NCBI GenBank assembly: GCA_902727855.1
Contig: CACVAS010000117.1
Coordinates: 186,001 to 250,000 of the forward strand
DNA from: an uncultured Sulfurovum sp.
Lineage (GTDB): Bacteria > Campylobacterota > Campylobacteria > Campylobacterales > Sulfurovaceae
Direction: 5' to 3'
DNA: 64,000 bases
Made by a program: the position numbers and the translations under genes. Below the pieces are notes generated by a model. It made no database searches. It was not told the DNA's origin and saw only the letters and a program-made list of their open reading frames with translations. Below are positions 43,477-51,546 of this stretch, piece by piece; the stretch's first letter is position 1, and every line of letters starts with the position of its first letter.

Positions 43477-44703
43477 ATGAATGGATTTTGGAATAAACTT
43501 GGTGACAAATATCTTAAAGGTATTCAAGAAGGAAAATTAGAGGTGACTTACAGTGATGGTACGACAAGAACTTACGGCAATGGAAAAGAGCCTCAGGCAG
43601 ATGTTGTTTTACACAATAGCAACTTCTTTAAGCGTCTCTCGCTCTATGGTGACATAGGATTTGCAGAGAGTTACATGGATGGCGATTTTGGGACTTCAGA
43701 CCTCACAGCACTCATCAAACTGGCACTCATCAACTCAAAAACGCTTGCCACCAAAAGTGACGACAGAAGTCTTGGCCGTTTTGTAAATCTCATGCCTCAA
43801 CTCAACAAAGTAAAACACTGGATGCGTAAAAACTCTAAGACACAGTCACAAAAAAACATCTCTGAGCACTATGACCTCTCGAATGACTTTTTTAAACTGA
43901 TGCTTGATGACACGATGATGTACTCCTCAGCGGTATTTGAAAAGCCTGAACAGTCACTGCATGAAGCCCAAAAAGGCAAGATCAAACTTTTAGCCGATAA
44001 ACTCCGCCTTAAACCTGGATCTAAAGTCTTAGAGATAGGTTCTGGATGGGGAGCAATGGCCATACACCTTGCCAAAGAAAGAGCGTGTGATGTCACCACA
44101 GTGACACTCAGTAAAGAGCAAAAAGCCTTGTGTGAAGCACGTTTCATAGAAGAAGAAGTAGAAAAACAAGTAGAGATACTGCTCAAAGACTACCGAGACT
44201 TAGAAGGGACTTTTGATGCAGTCATCGCTGTAGAGATGTTCGAAGCGGTAGGTAAAGAGTACTTTGACGTCTTCTTTAAAAAGTGTGAGTCACTGCTCAA
44301 ACCTTCTGGTGTCATGGTGATGCAAATCATTACCATGCCAGACCAACGCTATAGTGCATACTGCAAAGGTACAGACTTTATACAAAAATACATCTTTCCC
44401 GGAGGGCATCTTCCAAGTGTTGGTAAAATACTTGAGACTACCTCTACACATACCAGACTCAACCTCTTACATATGGAAGAGTTTACCGAAGATTATGCCA
44501 AAACGCTTAGACTATGGCATGAGGCATTTGAGAGTAAGATCGAACATGTGAAAGATCTTGGTTTTGATGCCTACTTCATACGTATGTGGAAAATGTACCT
44601 CAGTTACTGTGAAGCAGCATTCATCACACGTAACATTAACCTTGTGCAAGTTGCCTTTACCCGTGATCAGAACATTCACCTAAACAAAGGACTGGTAGCA
44701 TGA
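43477..44703 (+). CDS. Cyclopropane-fatty-acyl-phospholipid synthase-like methyltransferase
   Basis: A 408-residue SAM-dependent enzyme. The N-terminal lipid-binding part includes GDIGFAESYMDGDFGTSDL; the methyltransferase core has SEHYDLSNDFFKLMLD, motif I VLEIGSGWGAMAIHLAK, the EMFEAVG loop with the bicarbonate/active-site glutamate, and IFPGGHLPS. It adds a methylene or methyl group to unsaturated acyl chains in phospholipids. Because it sits with DUF1365 and a flavoprotein, furan- or methyl-fatty-acid formation (UfaM-like) is as possible as cyclopropanation. Confidence 0.92.
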   Translation: MNGFWNKLGDKYLKGIQEGKLEVTYSDGTTRTYGNGKEPQADVVLHNSNFFKRLSLYGDIGFAESYMDGDFGTSDLTALIKLALINSKTLATKSDDRSLGRFVNLMPQLNKVKHWMRKNSKTQSQKNISEHYDLSNDFFKLMLDDTMMYSSAVFEKPEQSLHEAQKGKIKLLADKLRLKPGSKVLEIGSGWGAMAIHLAKERACDVTTVTLSKEQKALCEARFIEEEVEKQVEILLKDYRDLEGTFDAVIAVEMFEAVGKEYFDVFFKKCESLLKPSGVMVMQIITMPDQRYSAYCKGTDFIQKYIFPGGHLPSVGKILETTSTHTRLNLLHMEEFTEDYAKTLRLWHEAFESKIEHVKDLGFDAYFIRMWKMYLSYCEAAFITRNINLVQVAFTRDQNIHLNKGLVA

Positions 44704-45248
44704 AACTCAAAACACTTTTGACTTTAGGATTGTGTGGTGTACTCACAGGCTGTAGCGCACCACAGATAGAAAACTTTAAGGGTACCTCACCTGAGTTTGT
44801 CCCTCAAGAGTACTTTAACGGTCCTATGACAGCCTATGGTATGGTCAAAGACAGAGATGGCAAGGTCATTCGTCGTTTTACAGGTAAGCTTGTAGGTAGT
44901 TGGGACAAAAACGGTGTAGGTACACTCGATGAAAAGTTTGTCTACGATGACGGAGAGACACAAACCCGTGTCTGGACACTCACTCCCACAGGTGAAGAAA
45001 AAACCTTCATAGGCACAGCCGGTGACATAGTAGGTGATGCCCACATGGTTGCCAAAGGCAACACAGTCATGATAGACTATGTCATGCGCGTACCCTACAA
45101 AGACTCAACCATAGACATCTCAGTACGCGACTGGCTTCACCTGCAAGAAGATGGCGTCATACTCAACCACTCAAAGATGAAGAAGTTTGGTTTTGAAGTG
45201 GGTGAATTGGTGATTACGATCATCAAGGATTTTCCTTCTAAAAAATAA
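44700..45248 (+). CDS. DUF3833 family lipoprotein
   Basis: A 182-residue lipoprotein: the signal peptide ends GVLTGC, giving an acylated C18. The mature part matches DUF3833 (PEYFNGPMTAYGMVKDRDGKV-like start, FTGKLVGSWD, YDDGETQTRVWTL, VPYKDSTIDISVRDWLHL). Family members are consistently part of the SDR/FAD/DUF1365/CFA set, and a periplasmic lipid-handling role fits with the two lipocalins. Last gene of the operon; its ATG overlaps the CFA stop. Confidence 0.9.
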   Translation: MKLKTLLTLGLCGVLTGCSAPQIENFKGTSPEFVPQEYFNGPMTAYGMVKDRDGKVIRRFTGKLVGSWDKNGVGTLDEKFVYDDGETQTRVWTLTPTGEEKTFIGTAGDIVGDAHMVAKGNTVMIDYVMRVPYKDSTIDISVRDWLHLQEDGVILNHSKMKKFGFEVGELVITIIKDFPSKK

Positions 45249-45545
45249 CTTACTCTCTCCTCATGAGTGTATGCTTTTCGTAGGGTGGAGCTTACAGCCC
45301 ACCACATAGGGTAATCTGCATACCCTCACACTTTCGCCGTAAGGGTTATGAGAGTGTGAAGTTTTTAAATATCATTGGCATCACCAGAGCCCTATGACTC
45401 TGATGAGGAGCAAAATTGAGTTGTCGTTGTTATAAGACACCTATTTCTTCCTATTTCTTTTTTTTAATAAACAAAATCAATACACAACATATAAAGTACT
45501 AATGTGCTATATTCAATATAATTATTTTATTTTAGGGAAACCAAT
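45249..45545. other. Intergenic region with a run of hairpins
   Basis: 297 bases with no credible gene. The left half holds several stems (see separate entry 45283-45371) and CAGAG/CTCTG near 45390-45410; the right half is AT-rich and should contain the promoter of the GHKL-nuclease gene (TATAAT at 45517-45522). Confidence 0.6.
45283..45371. repeat. REP-like palindrome and alternative hairpins downstream of DUF3833 gene
   Basis: GGTGG-A-GC (45284-45291) pairs with GCCCACC (45297-45303), a 7-bp stem with one bulged A, inside TAGGGTGG...CAGCCCACCA, a form common in REP-like intergenic palindromes. It is followed by AGGGTA (45308-45313)/TACCCT (45321-45326), and TCACACT (45326-45332)/AGTGTGA (45353-45359) followed by GTTTTT. 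ACCCT can pair instead with AGGGT (45342-45346), so the structures exclude one another. The last stem may be the operon's terminator. Confidence 0.5.
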
Positions 45546-47429
45546 ATGCAATTTGAAGTCAAATTTAGTCCAGTTGTTATTAAACATATGGGGATAAGTA
45601 TGTACTCTACACTTCCTCCCGTACTTTCAGAACTCATTACAAACTCTTATGATGCTGATGCCAACTATGTACATATCACCATTAATAACGAAAGTCAAAG
45701 TATAGAAATATTAGATGATGGGTGTGGCATGGACAGTGACGAACTGGTTAATGACTTTTTATATGTTGGACGTAACAGAAGAGAAACGAAACCATCAGTC
45801 ACACCAATTCATAAGAGAGATGTTACAGGAAAGAAAGGATTAGGAAAGCTTTCAGTTTTTGGTATTTGTGAAAGTATTTATGTTGAAAGTTGTAAAGGCA
45901 ATCTTATAAATTCTTTTGAACTTAATTATCAAGAACTACTCAATCAAGGTGATGACAAAAAACCTCTGCTAGTTGATGCTATTGTTGCAAATAAGCAAAC
46001 TACAGAAAAAAGCTATACAAAAATCATTTTAAAAAACATGAAAAGAACTAGTAAAATAGATGTTACTTCTACAGCTAATTCACTCATGAGACGATTAAGT
46101 ATGTTTGACGAAAAATTTAAATGTGTACTTAAAGATGAAAAAGACACTGTTGAACTCACTAAAGAAAAAAGACATGACTTAATATACACAGACATTCAAC
46201 ATGAATGGAAAATACCAAAATTTTTAGATGAAGTAGACCCTCTTACAAAAAAATATTTTATAGAAAATGGCATTCATGGTAGTATATTCTGTACAAAAGA
46301 TACTTTGAATGATGAATTAAAAGGTATAACACTTTTTGCTAGAGACAAGTTAGCAAATACACCAGAGTTTTATGGGGTAAAAGAAAGCAGTACACATGCT
46401 TACTCTTACATAAGTGGTCAATTACATGTTGATTTTATTGACTATGGAAAAGATATAGAAAATATTACTACAGCGAGGAATTCTCTTATATGGGATAACG
46501 ATGATATGGGTATTCTACAACATCATCTACAAGTAGTTATCAGAAAAGTTGCCTCACAATGGCTAGAAATAAGACGTGAAAAGAAAAAAGATATTATCAC
46601 AAAAAACACTACCTTTGATGTCAACTGGTTTGAAAAGAAAATGCATTCAAGACAAGATAAAAAGCTTGCCAAAAAGATTACCAATCTAGTAATTGATTCA
46701 GACTTAGATGAAAAAAAATCAATAGACTTACTTAACTATGTAGAAGGAGCTTTTGAATTTGAAACCTTTATAGACTTTGCTTCTGATATAGAACACAATA
46801 CTGATCCAAGTAATCTTATTAGGCTTCTGAAAGATTGGGAGATTATTGAAAGTAAAGAGCAATACCGTATAGCTTTAGGACGTATAGAAACGATTGATAA
46901 ATTCAAGAGTTTAATACGTAATGATACAAAAGAAGTTGGTGGGATTGACTCTATGCATAACTTTTTAAAAACATTCCCTTGGATTTTAGAACCAAGAATT
47001 TCAACTTTTAAAGATGAACAAACATATAGTGCCATACTAAAAGAGAAGTTCGACGACCAAACACTAGATATAAAAGACAGAAGAATAGACTTTCTATGTA
47101 AGGGATTTGGTACGACCTTGTATGTTCTTGAAATAAAACGTTCACTAAAGACTATAAATATGGCTGACTTAGTACAAGTACAAGAATACCATGAGTTTAT
47201 GCAAGCACATTTAAATGAAAATCAATCAGATAGATCAGATTACAATAGCGTTAAATCTTATATCATTGGTAAAAAACTAAAAGATGACACATCTGTCAGA
47301 ACTAGATTACAAACACTACAGAAAAGTGATATGCAGTTTCTAGCCTATGATACTATGCTAAACCAAGCAAGTGAATATCACAAAGAATTTATAGATAGCT
47401 ACGAAAAAACTAATAAACTAATAAACTAA
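45546..47429 (+). CDS. GHKL (MutL/MORC-like) ATPase fused to PD-(D/E)XK nuclease
   Basis: A 627-residue protein. Residues 1-300 are a GHKL ATPase: N-box ELITNSYDADA (N33), DDGCGM (D58 on), and GKKGLGKLS (95-103). After a helical linker (300-460), the C-terminal domain is a PD-(D/E)XK nuclease: RRIDF (D515) and LEIKRS (E529, K531), then QVQEYHEF. ATP-driven dimerisation could switch on DNA cleavage. MutL/MORC-type GHKL proteins are known in restriction-modification operons with C5 methylases, as here, where the convergent neighbour is a cytosine methyltransferase. Most likely the restriction subunit. Confidence 0.85.
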   Translation: MQFEVKFSPVVIKHMGISMYSTLPPVLSELITNSYDADANYVHITINNESQSIEILDDGCGMDSDELVNDFLYVGRNRRETKPSVTPIHKRDVTGKKGLGKLSVFGICESIYVESCKGNLINSFELNYQELLNQGDDKKPLLVDAIVANKQTTEKSYTKIILKNMKRTSKIDVTSTANSLMRRLSMFDEKFKCVLKDEKDTVELTKEKRHDLIYTDIQHEWKIPKFLDEVDPLTKKYFIENGIHGSIFCTKDTLNDELKGITLFARDKLANTPEFYGVKESSTHAYSYISGQLHVDFIDYGKDIENITTARNSLIWDNDDMGILQHHLQVVIRKVASQWLEIRREKKKDIITKNTTFDVNWFEKKMHSRQDKKLAKKITNLVIDSDLDEKKSIDLLNYVEGAFEFETFIDFASDIEHNTDPSNLIRLLKDWEIIESKEQYRIALGRIETIDKFKSLIRNDTKEVGGIDSMHNFLKTFPWILEPRISTFKDEQTYSAILKEKFDDQTLDIKDRRIDFLCKGFGTTLYVLEIKRSLKTINMADLVQVQEYHEFMQAHLNENQSDRSDYNSVKSYIIGKKLKDDTSVRTRLQTLQKSDMQFLAYDTMLNQASEYHKEFIDSYEKTNKLIN

Positions 47430-47438
47430 AAACTATTA

Positions 47439-48479
47439 CTACATAACAGACTTTAAAAAGTGCCTCCCAAAATGATATGCCATTTTGGGTGGAACAGCGT
47501 TTCCTATTTGCTTACCCTTTTCACCATTAGTTCCGAAAAAAACATAATCAGCAGGAAAAGTTTGTAATAAAGCACCTTCTTTAAAGGACATTGCTCTATT
47601 TTGTTCAGGGTGACCATGTCGTCCTGAACTATATGTATAAAAACGTGTCGTAACGGTTGGTGCAGGTTTATCCCAAGATAAACGTCCATAAGAATTACCA
47701 AAGCCTTTTTTGCCTTTATGACATTTTGCAGTTAAATATTCATCTTTCCAATCAATACGTGATCCACCATCATGTGGGGTTTGCTTGAGACGCTCAATAT
47801 TTAAGTCTATTAAGTTAATAGCCTTATGATTTTTAATAGCGCTATGTTCTTCTCCTGCTTTTAAAGCTGGTAAATGAGCGATAGTATCTCTCACCGTTAA
47901 TACCTCGGTATTACTAAGTACATGTGTTGGCAAAGTAATATTATTATGTTTTGAGGCAAAAAGTACAAAACGTTTACGTTCTTGCGGAACTTCAAAGTGC
48001 TTTGTATTTACAACATCAGCATCATGCTTATATTTTTTATCTTTTAATGTTTGAACAAAAGTTTCATATACATGTGGTTCTCTTTTTTTAATTCCTGGTA
48101 CATTTTCCATAAAAACAAAATCAGGATTTGTCTCTTTTATAAGTCTGTCAAATTCTAATAGTAAACTTCTTCTTTCATCTACTTCTTTTTGCTTAGAATT
48201 TCTTGTAGAGAAAGCTTGACATGGTGCACAGCCACATAATAGAAAATAATAATCTTCATACCCTTTTAATAACTCTAGAATTTCATCTGATTTAAGTAGT
48301 TTTATGTCTTTAGTAATAAATGGAGCTTTATTGTTATATTCATAACTTTTTTTAGCACTTTCATCAAAATCTATACCTGCAAGAATTTTAATGCCTGCAT
48401 CTTGTAACCCACGACTAAGTCCACCTGCACCTGCAAATAAATCTATGGCAACTATGCCTTTTTTTATGCTCTTTTTCAT
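47439..48479 (-). CDS. DNA (cytosine-5-)-methyltransferase
   Basis: A 346-residue Dcm-type methylase. Motif I AIDLFAGAGGLSRGL binds SAM; motif IV GCAPCQAFST has the catalytic cysteine; motif VI is ENVPGI; motif VIII QERKRFVLFA; motifs IX-X are KPAPTVTTRFYTYSSGRH and IGNAVPP. The target-recognition stretch between VIII and IX is short, implying a short recognition site that cannot be read from sequence. ATG 48479 is chosen over an ATG eight codons upstream. It ends 9 bases from the GHKL-nuclease gene, tail to tail, and should protect host DNA from it. Confidence 0.93.
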   Translation of the reverse strand: MKKSIKKGIVAIDLFAGAGGLSRGLQDAGIKILAGIDFDESAKKSYEYNNKAPFITKDIKLLKSDEILELLKGYEDYYFLLCGCAPCQAFSTRNSKQKEVDERRSLLLEFDRLIKETNPDFVFMENVPGIKKREPHVYETFVQTLKDKKYKHDADVVNTKHFEVPQERKRFVLFASKHNNITLPTHVLSNTEVLTVRDTIAHLPALKAGEEHSAIKNHKAINLIDLNIERLKQTPHDGGSRIDWKDEYLTAKCHKGKKGFGNSYGRLSWDKPAPTVTTRFYTYSSGRHGHPEQNRAMSFKEGALLQTFPADYVFFGTNGEKGKQIGNAVPPKMAYHFGRHFLKSVM

Positions 48480-48562
48480 AGCGTGATTATAAGATAATAA
48501 CACTTCAAAGCTATCATATTACCTTCTCTCTCATATTCTTCTCTTAATAGCATTTTAACTTG

Positions 48563-48600
48563 AAGGGTCTAGGTGTCAAAATATACGAGGTATAATGATA
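48563..48600 (+). repeat. Promoter-like direct repeat, copy 1
   Basis: Begins AAGGGTCTAGG, continues with AAAATATAC, and ends in GGTATAATG. About 80 percent identical to 48621-48659 with one single-base gap. Confidence 0.55.
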
Positions 48601-48620
48601 CACTTCTTAAATTTAAATTT

Positions 48621-48659
48621 AAGGGTCAGGCGTTGAAAATATACACTATATAATGGGAC
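48621..48659 (+). repeat. Promoter-like direct repeat, copy 2
   Basis: Begins AAGGGTCAGG, continues with GAAAATATAC and ends TATATAATGGG. Separated from copy 1 by about 20 bases of AT-rich sequence. Confidence 0.55.
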
Positions 48660-48798
48660 GAGATGAACGTAATCGTACTCGATATACCCGAAAATCCACT
48701 AACACATAAAACTACAAAATAATTGAATTTTATAGCCTATAGCGCAGTATAATATGTTACTATAGCGATCATACATACCATTTTTAAAGGGTGAAAGA

Positions 48799-49671
48799 AT
48801 GCAAACACTTGTACACGTCTATGAGTATAATCGTGAAATGATAGAGAAGTTTTTGTTGGCTTCATTACACAAACAGCACCTACACAGTCTTAACAAAGTA
48901 GAAGTAGACAGGCTGAGTAAGATGTTAAAGTCTTTTGAGCTGGCATATGCTACAGATAGTCATTATATTCAAACCACTCCAAATTATTTTAGAGATCATA
49001 CTGAGAAAGCTTTTATAGGTGAAGACAAAAGTTCACTCATGGAAATAGAGAGCATAGAAGACAAAGGTGCCCCTGAGCTTACTTCTCCTTATATATCGAG
49101 TGCTTCTGGTAACCTTGTCGTGACAGTTGTCATCCCTGGAGAAGAACAGCACCAGTTTTTCGACTTCTCAGTCAAAGAACTTTTGATCCAGTTTGGGATC
49201 ATTGAAAGTCATAAACAGTTTGATGCCTTTAGCCGCTTCATTTACATGCTTATGGGTGGAGGATTGATCTTTATTTCTCTTTTTGCGATAGGGTATGCAT
49301 TTTACTGGTTTTATCAAGACCTCATAAGTGTTGGCCATGGCTTCACACTTGAAAGTATATTTAAACCAGTGATCGCACTCACTTTAGCACTGGCATTTTT
49401 TGATCTTGGTAAAACCATCATACGCCATGAGGTTTTTTCTAAGTCTGAAAACCTCGAAGTATTTGATGCAAAGTCTTTCATTACTTTTCTTACTTCCATT
49501 ATGATCGCATTGCTTATTGAAGCATTGCTGTCAGTATTTAAAATCTCTTTAGATGGGTATGAAAAGATGCCTTATGCCGCGATGCTTATAGTGTCGTTGG
49601 CATTACTCTTTTTTGTGTTTACACTGTTCATCAAAAATGTAGGCGTATGGACAAAAAAAGAAGACAAATAA
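48799..49671 (+). CDS. Membrane protein of unknown function, 290 aa
   Basis: Residues 1-140 are soluble, mixed charged, with a helical start (HVYEYNREMIEKFLLASLHK). Four membrane helices follow, at about 146-172, 185-204, 224-246 and 258-280. No catalytic or transport motif is recognisable. It may be a four-helix membrane sensor or general membrane protein, but no family name is offered. Monocistronic, with the RHH gene convergent downstream. Confidence 0.75.
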   Translation: MQTLVHVYEYNREMIEKFLLASLHKQHLHSLNKVEVDRLSKMLKSFELAYATDSHYIQTTPNYFRDHTEKAFIGEDKSSLMEIESIEDKGAPELTSPYISSASGNLVVTVVIPGEEQHQFFDFSVKELLIQFGIIESHKQFDAFSRFIYMLMGGGLIFISLFAIGYAFYWFYQDLISVGHGFTLESIFKPVIALTLALAFFDLGKTIIRHEVFSKSENLEVFDAKSFITFLTSIMIALLIEALLSVFKISLDGYEKMPYAAMLIVSLALLFFVFTLFIKNVGVWTKKEDK

Positions 49672-49695
49672 AAAAAGTCAGTATGAGATCTGTAC

Positions 49696-49920
49696 TCAAA
49701 GTTTGCCATCAGCCCTCAACTCGTCTAGAAATGACTCAAAAGAGATACTTGGTTCCGTATCTCTCTCTTTAAAAGTTTGTAAGTCATCGCTGTCCTGACG
49801 AAATGCTTCTCCTACAATCTCATTGAGTAAGGTAGATACAGAAGTAGAAGTCTCTAGCGCTTTAAGTTTGAGTAGTTTGATCAGCTCATCTTCTAGTGTC
49901 ACTGTGGTTCTTACACTCAT
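49696..49920 (-). CDS. Ribbon-helix-helix (CopG/Arc-like) antitoxin-type protein
   Basis: A 74-residue protein. N-terminal MSVRTTVTLEDELIKLLKLK is the DNA-binding ribbon-helix-helix, and the acidic tail (FESFLDELRADGKL) resembles a toxin-binding region. ATG 49920 follows GGAG at 7 bases and gives the standard RHH length. No toxin gene follows: the next 25 bases lead to the end of a convergent gene. It is either an orphan antitoxin or a stand-alone regulator. Confidence 0.8.
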   Translation of the reverse strand: MSVRTTVTLEDELIKLLKLKALETSTSVSTLLNEIVGEAFRQDSDDLQTFKERDTEPSISFESFLDELRADGKL

Positions 49921-50059
49921 AGTTTCTCCTTTTTTAGTACATTGTAGCATAACTACATCTTTTCATCAAAATGTAGTTTAGTGATCAATTTTGAGTCAAA
50001 AATACAAAGACAGAGCTCAAATTTAATCGTTTAACGCTTTTGAAACGACATATTAATCA

Positions 50060-50088
50060 TACTAAATAGAGTATAGTTATAATAAACT
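50060..50088 (+). promoter_or_regulatory. Candidate promoter of glutathione peroxidase gene
   Basis: TACTAA (50060-50065), 17 bases, TAAACT (50083-50088), 20 bases before ATG 50109. An alternative -10, TATAAT at 50078-50083, lacks this -35 spacing, so the assignment is tentative. Confidence 0.3.
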
Positions 50089-50108
50089 ACAATATTAAAG
50101 GAGAGTCA

Positions 50109-50657
50109 ATGTTAAAAATACTTATATCATTACTTATGGCACTAAGCCTCACCACCTATGCAAAGGATACAACTATGAATACGATTTATGACATTAACGT
50201 CAAGACCATTGATGGAAAAGAGACAACGCTTGAAGTGTACAAAGGCAAAGTGATGCTCATTGTCAATGTGGCTAGTGAGTGTGGGTTTACTTCTCAGTAT
50301 GACGGACTAGAAGCACTCTACAAAAAGTACAAAGAGCAAGGACTTGTAGTACTTGGTTTTCCTTGTAACCAGTTTGGTTCGCAAGAGCCAGGTACAGAAG
50401 CAGAGATACAGAACTTCTGTCGCGTCAACTTTGGTGTAACATTTCCAATGTTCTCTAAACTCAACGTAAACGGCGACGATACCCATCCTCTCTATGTATA
50501 CCTAAAGTCTGAAAAGTCGGGCATACTCACGAGTGAATCAATCAAATGGAACTTTACAAAATTTCTTGTAAACAAAAGAGGTAAAGTTGTAGATAGATTC
50601 GGGTCTTTTACTAAGCCAAAAGAACTCGAAAAAGAGATTGAGGCTTTACTAAAGTAA
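50109..50657 (+). CDS. Glutathione peroxidase-family thiol peroxidase, exported
   Basis: A 182-residue GPx-family enzyme. The peroxidatic cysteine is C58 in VASECGFTSQY (cysteine instead of selenocysteine), with the catalytic glutamine in CNQFGSQEPG and tryptophan/asparagine in KWNFTKF. The N-terminus (LKILISLLMALSLTTYA) is a signal peptide, so the protein should act in the periplasm, reducing lipid or hydrogen peroxides. Bacterial members commonly use thioredoxin-like donors. Fits the oxidative-stress theme of the window. Confidence 0.92.
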   Translation: MLKILISLLMALSLTTYAKDTTMNTIYDINVKTIDGKETTLEVYKGKVMLIVNVASECGFTSQYDGLEALYKKYKEQGLVVLGFPCNQFGSQEPGTEAEIQNFCRVNFGVTFPMFSKLNVNGDDTHPLYVYLKSEKSGILTSESIKWNFTKFLVNKRGKVVDRFGSFTKPKELEKEIEALLK

Positions 50658-50775
50658 ACGTTACACAAATAGTACATAGTCCAACTATACAATAAATGTT
50701 GATGTGGTGATTAAAAGAGCTGTTTAGAGATTTTACTGGGGTTTTAGAGGTATGAAAGAAGAGATAAGGGTTACT

Positions 50776-51114
50776 TTAGCACTCTTCTAACAAAGCTTTA
50801 ATATCTGTTCTTAGTGGGATTAGATGATTTTGGATAATACTCCAAATTTCATCGGCGTCTATACCAAAATAATCATGCGCAATAATATTTCTAAAGTTTT
50901 TTACTTTCTGCCAAGGGATGGTGCTATGTGTTTGTTTATAACCTTCATCTAGCCGCGTCACTATTTCACCTATGACTACAAACTGCATCATAGAAGCATC
51001 AAAACTTTTACTGTCATGGTGAAAGTCATCTGCTGTTTTAAATGTTTGGGAGTAGATATCTATTTTATCTATGGCTTCGAGAAGAGACTGTAAGTTGAAA
51101 TGTGTATTGGACAT
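50776..51114 (-). CDS. hepT: HepT-like HEPN-domain toxin (DUF86)
   Basis: A 112-residue HEPN-domain protein. The RNase motif R-x4-H-x-Y is present as RNIIAHDYF, preceded by FVVIGEIVTRL. HepT toxins are antagonised by MntA nucleotidyltransferases that AMPylate this tyrosine. ATG 51114 is 1 base after the antitoxin gene's stop; longer forms would extend into that gene. Cytoplasmic. Confidence 0.88.
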   Translation of the reverse strand: MSNTHFNLQSLLEAIDKIDIYSQTFKTADDFHHDSKSFDASMMQFVVIGEIVTRLDEGYKQTHSTIPWQKVKNFRNIIAHDYFGIDADEIWSIIQNHLIPLRTDIKALLEEC

Positions 51115-51115
51115 G

Positions 51116-51415
51116 TTAAATATAGATAACGTCTTTAAGTATCTGCTCTTTTGCATAAGGCTTGAGATACTTTTTTCGAGCAAGGTCAGTACTTCTATCA
51201 AAAGCGTGTGTCAAGTACTCTTTCAGTGCTGTTTTAACAGTATAAAAGTCTGTCACATTTTCATCAAAATCCACAAGGATGTCTACATCGCTACTGGCAT
51301 GTTGTTCTCCACGTGAAAATGAGCCAAAAAGCCCTATAGTACTGACATGAAATCGTGACAGTAATTCATCTTTATGCTCTTGTAAAAATGTGAGTATCTC
51401 TTGTTTTGTATTCAT
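51116..51415 (-). CDS. mntA: MntA-like minimal nucleotidyltransferase antitoxin
   Basis: A 99-residue minimal nucleotidyltransferase with GLFGSFSRGEQHASSDVDIL: the G-S-x10-D-x-D metal and nucleotide site is intact. Type VII antitoxin that adds AMP to HepT. It precedes the toxin gene by 1 base, the usual order for this pair. Confidence 0.9.
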   Translation of the reverse strand: MNTKQEILTFLQEHKDELLSRFHVSTIGLFGSFSRGEQHASSDVDILVDFDENVTDFYTVKTALKEYLTHAFDRSTDLARKKYLKPYAKEQILKDVIYI

Positions 51416-51479
51416 GTACTAATTATAACATAAATAAAGAAGTATGAAGAAAATAGATTACCAACCAACAAAAACCCCA

Positions 51480-51508
51480 TACCAAAACCTAAAACTAAAG
51501 TATATAAT
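51480..51508 (+). promoter_or_regulatory. Candidate promoter of TIGR01777 gene
   Basis: CATACCAAAA (51478-51487) with TACCAA at 51480-51485, 17 bases, TATAAT (51503-51508). Same hexamers and spacing as the trpB candidate and the same 10-base block as the SDR operon. Confidence 0.55.
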
Positions 51509-51546
51509 GTAATGATGATAGTAAATTTATAAGTAGGAGGTGCATG

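Larger units (their letters stand above)
48480..48798. other. Intergenic region with duplicated promoter-like block
   Basis: 319 bases upstream of both the methylase and the membrane protein gene. It contains two copies of an about 38-base block (48563-48600 and 48621-48659), each with a TATAAT core, and a further TATAAT at 48748-48753. No gene, tRNA or terminator seen. Confidence 0.55.
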
